From Chloroflexota bacterium (lineage in GTDB: Bacteria; Chloroflexota; Dehalococcoidia; SM23-28-2; RBG-16-64-32): a stretch of 64,000 bases of DNA. Below the pieces are notes generated by a model. It worked only from the letters and a program-made list of their open reading frames with translations, searched no databases and was not told the DNA's origin. The translations under genes were made by a program, and so were the position numbers. Positions 34,794 through 43,563 of this stretch are shown piece after piece. The stretch spans positions 30,199 to 94,198 of the forward strand of contig JAJCYV010000008.1 of the NCBI GenBank assembly GCA_029262695.1, in the 5' to 3' direction. Numbering within the stretch: the stretch's first letter is position 1; every line of letters starts with the position of its first letter.

Positions 34794-36269
34794 TTGCGCA
34801 TAGCTCTCCTCATACCCGTCCTGCTCGCCCTCCTTCTCCTGGCCGCGCCTTCCCAGACCGCGCTCGCCACTCCTACCTTCACCGTCACCAACACGAACGA
34901 CTCCGGTGCAGGATCCCTGCGAGAGGCTCTCAACGCCGCGGGCGGCAGCGTCGGGAGCGAGACCATCACCTTCAATATCCCGGGGACCGATCCCGGTTGC
35001 GACGGCAGCGGCGTCTGCACCATCGCCATCGTCGGCGTGGGCCTTTCTATTGGTGGGGACGGCATGACCTCTATCGATGGCTACACCCAGGCCGGCGCCG
35101 CTCCCAACACGAACGCCTTCGGGCAGCCGATTAACGCCGCCATCAAGATCGCCCTCGACGGGAGCCAGGCACTATCCTCCGATGGGCTCAGAATCCTGGG
35201 CGCCGGCAACGTCGTGCGCGGACTGGCCGTGTACGGATTCACCGGCAGTGGCATACAGATCCTCGGCGATGCCGCACAGAACAATCAGATTGAGGGCAAC
35301 TTCCTCGGCGTCAGTCCATCCGGGGCCTCCGGCCCTGGGGGCTTCCGTGGCGTTGAACTCGGCGCCCTGTTGCAGGGCGACGCCACCGGCGCAATCGGCA
35401 ACACGGTCGGTGGCGCCGCCCCCTCACAGCGCAACCTGATCTCAGCCAACCTGAACGGTCTGGCGATGAGGTTCAGTACGAACAACACGGTGGAGGGAAA
35501 CTACATCGGCACCGACACATCGGGCGCCGGCGCCCTGCCGAACACCGGCGAGGGCGTGCGCTTCTACAACCTCGCGCTCGGAAACACCGTCAGCGGCAAC
35601 ATCATCGCCTTCAACGCCAATTCCGGGGTCCTTGTCGACGGCCGCTTTGGCCAGCCGGTCAACAACACCATCACCGGCAACTCAATTCACAGCAACGGCG
35701 CTCTCGGCATCCAGAACCTCGCCGGCGGCAACACGGAACTGGCGCCGCCCGTGGTCACAGCCACCGGTTCCGCCTCCGGCACCGCCTGCGCCAACTGCAC
35801 CGTCGAAGTATTCTCGGACGACGCCGGCCAGGGCCGCATCTTCGAAGGGTCGACCGTCGCGGACGGGGGCGGTGCCTGGAGCTTCGGTGGACCAGTCACC
35901 GGCCCCAACGTCACTGCCACCGCCACCGACGCCAGCGGCAATACGTCCCAGTTCTCGCAGCCGTTCCCGCTAGCCGGAGATGAGCGAATCTGGGGCGACC
36001 ACAACTGCTCCGGCGGAGTTGACCCGATCGACTCGCTGCTCACTCTGAGGCACGACGCTGGTCTGAGCGCCAACACGGGCGATTGCCCGGAGTTTGGGCA
36101 GGTCGTCGATGCTCAGGGCGCCTCGCCGCATTCCTGGGGCGATGTGGACTGCGGCGGTGAGGTTACACCCGTCGATTCGCTAAAGCTCTTGCGCTACGAC
36201 GCGGGGCTAAGCGTGGCGCAGGAAGATGGTTGCCCGCTGATCGGCGTCCAGGTGGTTGTCGTCGAGTAG
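34794..36269 (+). CDS. secreted beta-helix protein with C-terminal dockerin-like pair
   Basis: A 491-residue protein with signal peptide IALLIPVLLALLLLAAP (cut near ALA). A CSLREA-like start of a beta-helix follows (TVTNTNDSGAGSLREALNA), then repeats such as NNTVEGNYIG, GNTVSGNIIAFN and NNTITGNSIHSN. A short Ig-like piece precedes two dockerin-like units (WGDHNCSG and WGDVDCGG). The start is TTG 34794 with a purine-rich site before it. The dockerin pair is nearly identical to the N-terminal one of the lipoprotein at 29233. Surface binding or carbohydrate interaction is possible, but no catalytic residues are assigned. Confidence 0.82.
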   Translation: MRIALLIPVLLALLLLAAPSQTALATPTFTVTNTNDSGAGSLREALNAAGGSVGSETITFNIPGTDPGCDGSGVCTIAIVGVGLSIGGDGMTSIDGYTQAGAAPNTNAFGQPINAAIKIALDGSQALSSDGLRILGAGNVVRGLAVYGFTGSGIQILGDAAQNNQIEGNFLGVSPSGASGPGGFRGVELGALLQGDATGAIGNTVGGAAPSQRNLISANLNGLAMRFSTNNTVEGNYIGTDTSGAGALPNTGEGVRFYNLALGNTVSGNIIAFNANSGVLVDGRFGQPVNNTITGNSIHSNGALGIQNLAGGNTELAPPVVTATGSASGTACANCTVEVFSDDAGQGRIFEGSTVADGGGAWSFGGPVTGPNVTATATDASGNTSQFSQPFPLAGDERIWGDHNCSGGVDPIDSLLTLRHDAGLSANTGDCPEFGQVVDAQGASPHSWGDVDCGGEVTPVDSLKLLRYDAGLSVAQEDGCPLIGVQVVVVE

Positions 36270-36360
36270 CCGATAGCACGGGCTGAATTCAAGGGGTTGT
36301 GCCCCCAGTACGGCGCATCCGCCAGCGGTAACTGCGCCGTCGACTAGATGCGCACTAAAC

Positions 36361-36392
36361 AAAGAGGCCGGGCTTCGGGGCCCGGCCTCTTT
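36361..36392. terminator. bidirectional intrinsic terminator
   Basis: AAAGAGGCCGGGC pairs perfectly over 13 bp with GCCCGGCCTCTTT around a 6-nt loop. It has a T-run on one side and an A-run on the other, so it works in both directions between convergent genes ending at 36269 and 36415. Confidence 0.85.
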
Positions 36393-36414
36393 GCGCTATT
36401 GAGGAGGTTAGATT

Positions 36415-36951
36415 CTAGGTGGTCTGCGACGCGACAGCGCCGATGGCCAACGCGCGCTCCTCTTTCTTGATCAGCTCGTTGTAGTGGTTAGCCACCTCGG
36501 CTGAGTAGTAGATCGCCGGCGCGATGAAGACTACGAAGGCAGCGCCGATAACGACCATGAAGGCGCCCATGCCGATGACCAGATCAGAGACCTTGAACCC
36601 CATCACCGCCAGGTTAAGGCTGGTGCGCAGGTTGGCCGCCCTGAACGCCGTCTCGCGCGCCGGGTCATCGCGGTCCAGCTCCGCATACGTCAAGCCACCG
36701 GTGCTCTCGAGATAGTGCATCTCGATGACGTCGGCCTGTGCCTTCGCCGTCGCAGCGCTGCTGACCTGGACGTTCGGGATGCTCGCGTCCTCTCCCGTGA
36801 TGATGTTCTCGGCGACGATCGCGTCCCGCACTTCGTCCTTGGCGTTCTGGCCTTCGATCATCATGTAGCCGCCGGCCACCACGAACACGACTCCGATCGC
36901 CAGGGGAGCGACCCAGATCCAGTGCCTGATAACCTTCGTCCAGTTTCTCAT
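36415..36951 (-). CDS. two-helix membrane protein of unknown function
   Basis: A 178-residue protein. The first helix is WVAPLAIGVVFVVAGGYMMI, then an extracytoplasmic region of about 75 polar residues, then helix MGFKVSDLVIGMGAFMVVIGAAF continuing into VVFIAPAIYY and a short charged tail. No known family is recognised. AGGAGG lies 6 nt before the ATG. The 286-nt region 36952-37237 between it and the divergent phosphodiesterase gene shows only AT-rich promoter-like sequence near the minus-strand start and TAGAAT near the plus-strand start. Confidence 0.72.
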   Translation of the reverse strand: MRNWTKVIRHWIWVAPLAIGVVFVVAGGYMMIEGQNAKDEVRDAIVAENIITGEDASIPNVQVSSAATAKAQADVIEMHYLESTGGLTYAELDRDDPARETAFRAANLRTSLNLAVMGFKVSDLVIGMGAFMVVIGAAFVVFIAPAIYYSAEVANHYNELIKKEERALAIGAVASQTT

Positions 36952-37200
36952 GTCTAACCTCCTGGCTATAGAGCCGGTCTATTAAAAAGGCACTAGTAGA
37001 TTAACGTAGCCTATAGCTCAGGTGCAGCCACCAGCCGGCAGGACGATACCGGGCCAATGGTCATCACTCGGCTGTGACAGATGGCACTGTGTCGAAAGAT
37101 GCAGTCCAGGGATACCGACGTCCCGCAGGAAACGCGAGGAGACATGGGGAGGAATCGACGTCTTCGCCCATCGCGCACTGAACCCGGGGCGCGTCTGCGC

Positions 37201-37206
37201 TAGAAT
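37201..37206 (+). promoter_or_regulatory. -10 box of the phosphodiesterase gene
   Basis: TAGAAT lies 31 nt before ATG 37238; an AAGGATGGAG ribosome binding site follows in the leader. The -35 is not evident. Confidence 0.35.
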
Positions 37207-37237
37207 AGGCCCCACTCTCAAAGGATGGAGCTTGCCC

Positions 37238-39226
37238 ATGACTACGACAGAACGACAACTCGCCCCGCCTGAACGCGTGGGCGGACAGGGACTCGACCCC
37301 AACCAGGAGGAGTCCGGCAACCGCGCCATAGTCGCGCTCCTGACGGACGATACGCATGGCCCGACGGACTGGCTGGCCACGTATCGTTACGACTCCGGTG
37401 GTGGCGGCGCGTACGAAGTGTGGTCGCTGCGCGGGACGATCCGATTCCAGCGATTTCTTGACGCCGACGGCGGCGGCTATGGCTACGAGGTCGTCGAGCA
37501 GAGCGGCGAGAACCCGCTCGCGAACCAGGACCCGACCGCCGTCGCCACGATCGCCGAGGAGGTCGAAGCGTCAACGAGGTCCGGCTTCGACGCCAGCGAC
37601 CCGAACCGCGCCTTCATGTCGCCCGAGGCGCTGAGCTATCCGCTTGCCTACGAGCGTATCGCCCAGCTCTTCGATAGCCCGAACGCGCCAGACATCGTCG
37701 TCAACCCGCGCTCCTATGCGTACGGCCGGCAGCCCGGCCAGCACGGCTCGGCCGACGTCGTGCAGTCGCGCGCGCCGCTCGTCTTCTCCGGCCCGGGAAT
37801 CAAGCAGACGGGCGCGACTGACGCTCTTTGCGCGCAGGTGGACATTGCGCCGACGCTGGCGAAGTTGCTCGGCCTGCCGCTGATCGACGGCATGGACTCC
37901 ACGGGCCGCACGTCGTCAGAGCGCGGCGCCGAGCCGGACGTCTACCTGCGACGACAGGACGGCCAGCCGATAGACGAGATCATCAATGACCCGGACGGGC
38001 AAGGCGCAGACGGGCAAGGAGGCGAGCGGCCGGAGCGTGCCTACATCTTCCTCCTCGACGGCCTCTCCAACACCGAACTCAAGGAACGCCTGGAGAGCGA
38101 CCGGGAGTCGATCCCTAACCTCGCCCGCCTGATCGAGCGCGGCCTCATGTTCAACTACGGAACGACCGTCAACTTCCCGAGCATCACCTGGCCCAGCCAC
38201 AACACGCTCGGCTCCGGCGCTTGGTGCGGCCACCACGACATCGTCAACCCGACGTACTACGTGCGTGAGACGCGCGAGACGGTGACCCCGCAGGGACAGG
38301 TCTGGGACACGGCCAAGTTCGTGACCGGCGACGTCGAGACGCTCTTCGAGGCCGTTCACCGTGTCCACGGCAAGTGGGATGGCCGCGAAGGCGCGATTAC
38401 CGCTTCGCTCAACGAGCCATGCGTTAAGGGCGCCGCTCACGCCACGCTGGAACGCCGGTTCCTCATCGAAGAGGAGAAGCTGCGCGAACTGGCACGCATC
38501 AACCGTGAGGACACGAACCCGCGCTGGAAGGAAGACGGGCAGGAAAGCGTGCACCGCTACTCCTACACCGATATCCAGGGCACCGTGCAGTCGATGCTGC
38601 TCTTTGGCGCCGACGGCCAGCCGCCGCCGATGTTCACGTTCCACGAATACTCGCTCACTGACGCCGTTGGCCACGACTACGGGCCGCACTCGGACGCGAT
38701 GCGCGACGCGTTGATCGAGACGGACAAGCGCATCGGCAAGGTGCTCGACGTCATAGACGCGCGCGGCCTGTTCGATTCCACTCTCTTCGTGGTCACGACG
38801 GACCACGGCATGGCGCCGATCGACACCGGTCTTTCGGCCGACCAGGTGCAGGCCGTCCTCGGCGCCGGCCTGCGCGCCGTCGTCCACGCGCCGCTCGTCT
38901 ACCTGCTCGACATGGACGTCACGATCGAGCACGCGAAGGACGGCCGCACCGCCACTATCACCGTCGTCGAGAACGACCCGACGGAGTCCGGCTTCGAGGA
39001 GAGGCCGGCAGTGGCCGGCGCGAAGGTCGAGGTCATCGGCCACAAGGGCAAGGTCGTGTCGCGCGCGGAGACGGACAGCTTCGGCGTCTGCGGGGTACCG
39101 CTGCCGGTGGACGAGGACCCGGAGCACCTCGTCATCGGAATCCACCACGATAAGTTCAACGAGCGCCACCTCCGCCTCGACGGCACGAACGTCGTCGAAG
39201 ACGTGCGGAAGCGGCTGTACGGATAA
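37238..39226 (+). CDS. alkaline-phosphatase-superfamily (type I phosphodiesterase) protein
   Basis: A 662-residue soluble protein. The catalytic region with nucleophile loop NFPSITWPSHN, CGHHDIVNP, HDYGPHSDAM and VVTTDHGMAPID lies in the second half (from about residue 265). A segment usually found C-terminal, HGSADVVQ...LVFSGPGI...VDIAPTLAKLLGLP, lies in the first half (about 165-215). A beta-rich domain ends the chain. Relatives cleave phosphodiesters or nucleotide pyrophosphates with two Zn ions. ATG 37238 follows AAGGATGGAG. A homologous family occurs in Actinobacteria with the same order, so the arrangement is real and not an assembly error. Confidence 0.82.
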   Translation: MTTTERQLAPPERVGGQGLDPNQEESGNRAIVALLTDDTHGPTDWLATYRYDSGGGGAYEVWSLRGTIRFQRFLDADGGGYGYEVVEQSGENPLANQDPTAVATIAEEVEASTRSGFDASDPNRAFMSPEALSYPLAYERIAQLFDSPNAPDIVVNPRSYAYGRQPGQHGSADVVQSRAPLVFSGPGIKQTGATDALCAQVDIAPTLAKLLGLPLIDGMDSTGRTSSERGAEPDVYLRRQDGQPIDEIINDPDGQGADGQGGERPERAYIFLLDGLSNTELKERLESDRESIPNLARLIERGLMFNYGTTVNFPSITWPSHNTLGSGAWCGHHDIVNPTYYVRETRETVTPQGQVWDTAKFVTGDVETLFEAVHRVHGKWDGREGAITASLNEPCVKGAAHATLERRFLIEEEKLRELARINREDTNPRWKEDGQESVHRYSYTDIQGTVQSMLLFGADGQPPPMFTFHEYSLTDAVGHDYGPHSDAMRDALIETDKRIGKVLDVIDARGLFDSTLFVVTTDHGMAPIDTGLSADQVQAVLGAGLRAVVHAPLVYLLDMDVTIEHAKDGRTATITVVENDPTESGFEERPAVAGAKVEVIGHKGKVVSRAETDSFGVCGVPLPVDEDPEHLVIGIHHDKFNERHLRLDGTNVVEDVRKRLYG

Positions 39227-39238
39227 GGAGCGCGCCCC

Positions 39239-40123
39239 ATGTCAGACGAGATCTCAGCCGCATTCCCGTTCGAGTCGAAGTTCGCCGAGGTCCACGGCTC
39301 GAAGATGCACTACATCGACGTCGGCGAGGGCAAGGACGTGCTGTTCCTGCACGGCAACCCGACTTCGTCCTACCTCTGGCGCAACGTCATCCCGCACGTC
39401 CAGCCGCTGGGCCGCTGCGTCGCGCCGGACCTCATCGGCATGGGCAAGAGCGATCAGCCGGACATCGACTACTCCTACTTCGACCACTACCGTCACCTTG
39501 AGGGCTTCATCGAGGCGCTCGGACTGAAGAACATCCTGCTCGTCCTGCACGACTGGGGCGGCGGTCTGGCGTTCCATTACGCCCACCAGCACCCGGACAA
39601 CGTGCGCGGCATCGTCTTGATGGAGACGATCGTGCGGTCGATCTCCTGGGACGAATGGCCGGAGCAGGCGAAGGCGCCGTTCCAGGGGTTCCGCACGCCC
39701 GGCGTGGGCGAGCAGATGATCCTGGAGAACAACGGCTTCGTGGAGATGGTCCTGCCCGGTGCGATCCTGCGCACGCTCAGCGACGAGGAGATGGCCCGTT
39801 ACCGCGAGCCGTACCCGACGCCTCAGAGCCGCCGCCCAACGCTGCGCTGGCCGCGCGAGATCCCGATTGACGGCGAACCGGCAGACGTAACGAAGGTCGT
39901 TGACGAGTACGCGCAGTGGCTGACGGAGACGGACCTGCCAAAGCTCCTGCTCACGGCGGAACCGGGCGCGATCATGCGCGTCACCGGCCAGTGGTGCATC
40001 GACAACCTGCCCAACCTGACGCACGTCGGAGTTGGCCCCGGCGCCCACTTCATCCAGGAAGACCGCCCGCACGAGATCGGCGAGGCGATCGTGGCCTGGA
40101 TGAAGGAGAAGGATCTCACCTAG
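39239..40123 (+). CDS. haloalkane dehalogenase-like alpha/beta hydrolase
   Basis: A 294-residue protein with the dehalogenase pentad of subfamily II. FLHGNPTSSYLWR has the halide-binding Asn, LHDWGGGLAF the nucleophilic Asp and halide-binding Trp, LMETIVRSI the catalytic Glu, and GPGAHFIQED the His. Members hydrolyse C-halogen bonds of haloalkanes. AAGGAG precedes the ATG by 8 nt, and the upstream phosphodiesterase gene ends 12 nt before. With all five residues present, dehalogenase activity is likely, though some relatives act on other substrates. Confidence 0.9.
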   Translation: MSDEISAAFPFESKFAEVHGSKMHYIDVGEGKDVLFLHGNPTSSYLWRNVIPHVQPLGRCVAPDLIGMGKSDQPDIDYSYFDHYRHLEGFIEALGLKNILLVLHDWGGGLAFHYAHQHPDNVRGIVLMETIVRSISWDEWPEQAKAPFQGFRTPGVGEQMILENNGFVEMVLPGAILRTLSDEEMARYREPYPTPQSRRPTLRWPREIPIDGEPADVTKVVDEYAQWLTETDLPKLLLTAEPGAIMRVTGQWCIDNLPNLTHVGVGPGAHFIQEDRPHEIGEAIVAWMKEKDLT

Positions 40124-40143
40124 CGCGGGCGTGGCGTGCGCCG

Positions 40144-40647
40144 ATGAGCAAGCTTGAGCTGATCACCCACGTCTACGAATACAACGAGTGGGCGAACGAC
40201 CGCTTGCTTGACGTTGCCTCCGGTCTGTCCGCAGGCGAGCTGAGCGCCGGGCGAGGTGCCAGCTTCGACAGCGTGCTCTCATCGTTCGCGCACGTCGCCG
40301 CCGGACAGATCGTTTGGCTGGAGCGATGGCTTGGGGGCGAGAACGCGACGCCGCTCCTCGAACTGCAGAAGATGCCGGACCTGGGCACCGTCCGTGCCTC
40401 GTTCCTCGCTTCGCACGCCGGACTGCGGGAACTTGTGAGCGGGTTGACGGATGAACGACTCGAAGCGCCGCTGGAGTACCGCGACAGCCGTGGCGACGAG
40501 TACAGCCGGCCGCTCTGGCAGCTGATGACGCACGTCGCCAACCACGGAACGTACCACCGCGGCGAAATCGCGATGATGCTGACGGGACTCGGCCACTCGC
40601 CGGGCGACCTCGACTTCAGCTTCTGGGAGTACGAGCACCACGCGTAG
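40144..40647 (+). CDS. DinB family protein
   Basis: A 167-residue DinB-type four-helix bundle: YNEWANDRLLDVASGL, FAHVAAGQIVWLERWLG (first His) and MTHVANHGTYHRGEIAMML (His-His pair) give the metal triad. It is a close paralogue of the next gene. It begins 20 nt after the dehalogenase and may be transcribed with it. Confidence 0.88.
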   Translation: MSKLELITHVYEYNEWANDRLLDVASGLSAGELSAGRGASFDSVLSSFAHVAAGQIVWLERWLGGENATPLLELQKMPDLGTVRASFLASHAGLRELVSGLTDERLEAPLEYRDSRGDEYSRPLWQLMTHVANHGTYHRGEIAMMLTGLGHSPGDLDFSFWEYEHHA

Positions 40648-40723
40648 TTCGGATTCGAAACGAGCCAATTGCCACTGGGGCCTGGCCTGGCGGCCGAAAT
40701 ATCCTGAGGCGAGGAGGAATCAC

Positions 40724-41227
40724 ATGACCTGGACTGAACACGTTCGCGGCACATACGCCTACAACGAGTGGGCGAACAGCCGCCTGCTGGACGCCGCCGC
40801 CAGGCTCACGGACGAGCAGCTCACGAGCGAGCGTGGCGGCAGCCGGGGCTCGCTTGCTGAGAACCTGGCGCATCTTGTGAACACGCAGGTGGGCTGGTCT
40901 GACGTCATCAGCGAGGCGGATTTCACGCCACAGCCTCCGCTGCCGGAGAAGGACATCATGGCGGCCCTGCGGACCCGCTTCGGCGAATCGCACGCTCGGC
41001 TGCGCGAGATCACCGACGGGCTCACACCCGAGAGTCTCGCGGCCGTAGTGCGCCGGGAGCGAGGTGGCCAGATGCACGGCTATCCGCGCTGGCAGATGCT
41101 GCTGCACCTGGCGACGCACGGCACGCAGCACCGGGCCGAGATCGGCGTCGCGCTGCTGGCGCTGGCCGCCTCGCCCGGCGACCTGGACGCGCTCTTCTTC
41201 TTCCCGGATCTCGGCGCCGAAGGCTAG
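40724..41227 (+). CDS. DinB family protein (tandem paralogue)
   Basis: A 167-residue paralogue of the preceding gene. It has YNEWANSRLLDAAARL, LAHLVNTQVGWSDVI and LLHLATHGTQHRAEIGVAL. GAGGAGG lies close before the ATG. The TAG stop is shared as CTAG with the convergent ABC permease gene. The tandem copies suggest a recent local duplication with divergence. Confidence 0.88.
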   Translation: MTWTEHVRGTYAYNEWANSRLLDAAARLTDEQLTSERGGSRGSLAENLAHLVNTQVGWSDVISEADFTPQPPLPEKDIMAALRTRFGESHARLREITDGLTPESLAAVVRRERGGQMHGYPRWQMLLHLATHGTQHRAEIGVALLALAASPGDLDALFFFPDLGAEG

Positions 41228-41994
41228 CGGCGCGGCTCCCAGCTGAAGAAGCGCACGGCGAGCGCCGTTCCGGCGACGCCCCACGCGGCGATGACCGCCA
41301 GGTCGCCCCACTCGAAGCCGGCACCGGTCGTGTCCGGGTGAAACGCTGTCTGCAGCGCGGCTGCGAAGTGCTTCAGCGGGAAGACGTCGCCGACGAAGGC
41401 GAGCCACGCCGGCGGGTCCTGCAGGGGGATGAACACGTTGGAGATGAACAGCAGCGGCAGGACGGTTGCGTTTGTGATCGCGGGCGCGGCGTCGGCGTTT
41501 GGGATCACGGCGGTCAGCGCCAGCCCCAGCGCGCAGAACGTGACCGCTCCCAGCATCAGGGTCACTGTGAAGCCCGGGAGCGTGTTGCCGGGTACGTCCG
41601 TCCCGTAAGCGACCGCGCCGACGCCGGTCACGATCAGGACGAGAAGCAGACTGACGAGCATGGCGTGGGCCAGCCGCCCGAAGATGTAGGCCCAGGGCGG
41701 CAGCGGCGTCCCGCGAACGCGCTTCAGGATGCCGAGGTCGCGTGAGATCGTCACCATCATGCCCATGTTCGTGTAGCAGGCGCTGACGACGGCCAGCGCC
41801 GCGATTCCCGGCACGTAGAACGTCGACCCGTCCAGGTCGCGGCCGTCGATCGTCAGCTCGCTGTCGCCGAAGATCGAGTTGAAGAGCACGAGGAAGATCA
41901 GCGGCAGGAGAAACGTGAAGAAGGCCGCCGCCGGGTTCCGCCAGAACGACCGATTTTCGTAGCCCACCTGACGCAGCGCCATGCTCGCGCTCAT
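41224..41994 (-). CDS. ABC-2 type transporter permease
   Basis: A 256-residue protein with six hydrophobic helices (AFFTFLLPLIFLVLFNSIF, GIAALAVVSACYTNMGMMV, AHAMLVSLLLVLIVTGVGAVA, LMLGAVTFCALGLALTAVI, and others) and the DPPAWLAFVGDVFPLKHF block typical of DrrB-like permeases. Its start overlaps the ATPase stop by 4 nt. The pair likely exports a hydrophobic compound or antibiotic. Confidence 0.9.
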   Translation of the reverse strand: MSASMALRQVGYENRSFWRNPAAAFFTFLLPLIFLVLFNSIFGDSELTIDGRDLDGSTFYVPGIAALAVVSACYTNMGMMVTISRDLGILKRVRGTPLPPWAYIFGRLAHAMLVSLLLVLIVTGVGAVAYGTDVPGNTLPGFTVTLMLGAVTFCALGLALTAVIPNADAAPAITNATVLPLLFISNVFIPLQDPPAWLAFVGDVFPLKHFAAALQTAFHPDTTGAGFEWGDLAVIAAWGVAGTALAVRFFSWEPRR

Positions 41995-42893
41995 TCCGCC
42001 TCGTCTCCTGCCAGCCCCAGATATACGTCCTCGAGCGACACCGGTGTCACGCTGAGTCCTTCAAGCGCCTCGCCTCTTTCTTTTGCCCAGCCTGTCAGCT
42101 CGTGGAGGGCGGTCGTCGGGTCCACCGTGCGCAGTACGGCGCGGCCGTTCTCGAACGTGGCTGCCGCGGCGGCCGGCGGCAGGCCGGCGGCAGAGCCGGC
42201 GAAGCGGAACGAGATCACCGTTTCGGCCTGACCGGCGCGCAGCTCGTCTGGCGTGCCCTCGGCGACGATCAGCCCGTTGCGGATGATCGCTACGGTGTCG
42301 GCCAGCGCCTGGGCTTCGTCCATGTAGTGCGTGGTCAGGAGCACGGTCTTCCCCAGCGACTTCAGGCCGCGGATCATCTCCCAGGCGCCGCGCCGGGCGG
42401 CCGGGTCGAAGCCGGTTGTTGGCTCGTCAAGGAAGAGCAACTCGGGGTCGCCGGCCAGGCCCATCGCCACGTCCAGCCGCCGCTGCTGGCCGCCGGAGAG
42501 ACGTCGCACGAGCTTCTTGCGAGACGCCTCCAGCCCGACGATGTCAACCAGCTCATCGAGCGGGCGCGGGGCCGGATAGTAGCCGCGGAACTGCTCGATC
42601 GTCTCCTCAACGGTCAGATACGGCTGGATGCTTGTGCTCTGGAGGACGATGCCGATGCGTTCCTTGAAGGCGATCTCGTTCCGCGCCGGGTCCTCCTCCA
42701 GCACGTGGACGTGGCCGGCGTCGGCGCGGCGGTGCCCTTCAAGGATTTCGAGCGTAGTTGTTTTACCGGCGCCGTTGGGGCCGATCAGCGCGAATATCTC
42801 GCCGCGCCGCACCGACAGATCAATACCGCCCACGGCCACGACGGGCCCATAGGTCTTGCGCAGGCCCCGCACTTCGACAGCAAGTTCGCTCAC
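41991..42893 (-). CDS. ABC transporter ATP-binding protein (DrrA-like)
   Basis: A 300-residue ATPase: GPNGAGKTTTLEIL (Walker A), QSTSIQPYLTVEE (Q-loop), RRLSGGQQRRLDVAMGL (signature), LLFLDEPTTGFDP (Walker B), LLTTHYMDEAQ (H-loop), and a C-terminal regulatory part of about 90 residues. GTG 42893 starts directly at the first strand; upstream in-frame residues are Arg-rich non-homologous sequence. It is coupled to the permease by a 4-nt overlap. Confidence 0.93.
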   Translation of the reverse strand: MSELAVEVRGLRKTYGPVVAVGGIDLSVRRGEIFALIGPNGAGKTTTLEILEGHRRADAGHVHVLEEDPARNEIAFKERIGIVLQSTSIQPYLTVEETIEQFRGYYPAPRPLDELVDIVGLEASRKKLVRRLSGGQQRRLDVAMGLAGDPELLFLDEPTTGFDPAARRGAWEMIRGLKSLGKTVLLTTHYMDEAQALADTVAIIRNGLIVAEGTPDELRAGQAETVISFRFAGSAAGLPPAAAAATFENGRAVLRTVDPTTALHELTGWAKERGEALEGLSVTPVSLEDVYLGLAGDEAE

Positions 42894-42919
42894 GGAACGA
42901 TTGTAGTGGGGGAGGTGTC

Positions 42920-43381
42920 CTACAGCGAACGCAGGACGTTCGCCGCGTCGACGGCTGCCTGCAGGGCGTCCGCGCCTTTGTTTCCCTGCTCGCCGCCGGA
43001 GCGATCGAGTGCCTGCTTGTCCGTGTCGCAGGTGAGGACGCCAAAGATGCACGGTACACTCGTGTCCAGGGAGGCCCGCTGGATCCCCGACGCTGCCTCA
43101 CCGGCGACATAGCGGTAGTGGTCCGTCTCGTGGCGCACTACGCAGCCGAGGCAGACGATAGCGTCGAAACGGCCCGATTTAGCGAGCTTCTGGGCGATGA
43201 TAGGCAACTCGAACGCGCCGGGTACACCGTAGACCGCGGGTTCCTTTACTCCGTAGCGCCTAGCGGCCTCCAGCGCGCCCTCCAGCAGGCGCGATGTGAC
43301 GTGCCCGTTGAAGCGGGCCACGATCACGGCGACGCGGAGCGCCGAGCCGTCCAGGTCTGGCTCCGGAATGTCCCTGCTCAA
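42920..43381 (-). CDS. ribH: 6,7-dimethyl-8-ribityllumazine synthase
   Basis: A 153-residue riboflavin-pathway enzyme: VIVARFNGHVTSRLLEGAL, VPGAFELPIIAQ, VCLGCVVRHETDHYRYV (the catalytic His region), PCIFGVLTCDT and NKGADALQAA. It condenses a ribityl-amino-uracil with a 4-carbon phosphate. The usual length is about 155, so I chose TTG 43381. Upstream in-frame codons include no better start, and longer frames add non-homologous sequence. No ribD or ribE is nearby. A TATAAT lies at 43449-43454 on this strand. Confidence 0.93.
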   Translation of the reverse strand: MSRDIPEPDLDGSALRVAVIVARFNGHVTSRLLEGALEAARRYGVKEPAVYGVPGAFELPIIAQKLAKSGRFDAIVCLGCVVRHETDHYRYVAGEAASGIQRASLDTSVPCIFGVLTCDTDKQALDRSGGEQGNKGADALQAAVDAANVLRSL

Positions 43382-43448
43382 GGTGCGGTCAGCGTAGCAC
43401 AGGCTGGACCGAAACGGCCCGTAGAAGACGCAATCCTCAGATCGGCGG

Positions 43449-43454
43449 ATTATA
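43449..43454 (-). promoter_or_regulatory. -10 box upstream of ribH
   Basis: A perfect TATAAT on the minus strand, about 68 nt before the chosen ribH start. The -35 (CGCAGG at 18 nt) is weak. It lies 25 nt from the divergent promoter at 43479. Confidence 0.4.
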
Positions 43455-43478
43455 TCTGCCGAACTGTGCAAACCTGCG

Positions 43479-43507
43479 TTGACACCTCGCAGCGGGATGT
43501 CTAGAAT
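43479..43507 (+). promoter_or_regulatory. strong promoter of the tetrapyrrole operon
   Basis: TTGACA, an exact 17-nt spacer and TAGAAT: the best housekeeping promoter in the window. The transcript would start near 43514, leaving about a 50-nt leader before the HTH protein gene and the siroheme/heme genes that follow. Confidence 0.75.
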
Positions 43508-43563
43508 CTTGCTCAGAACAGCGCCCCGTCCCACCGAATCGTGAAATTTAGTGAGGTTCGCCC

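Noticed and set aside
37916..39169. A 417-residue antisense open frame in the phosphodiesterase gene
   Set aside because: Val/Asp/Arg-rich shadow with no start signal; the sense strand has all catalytic motifs.
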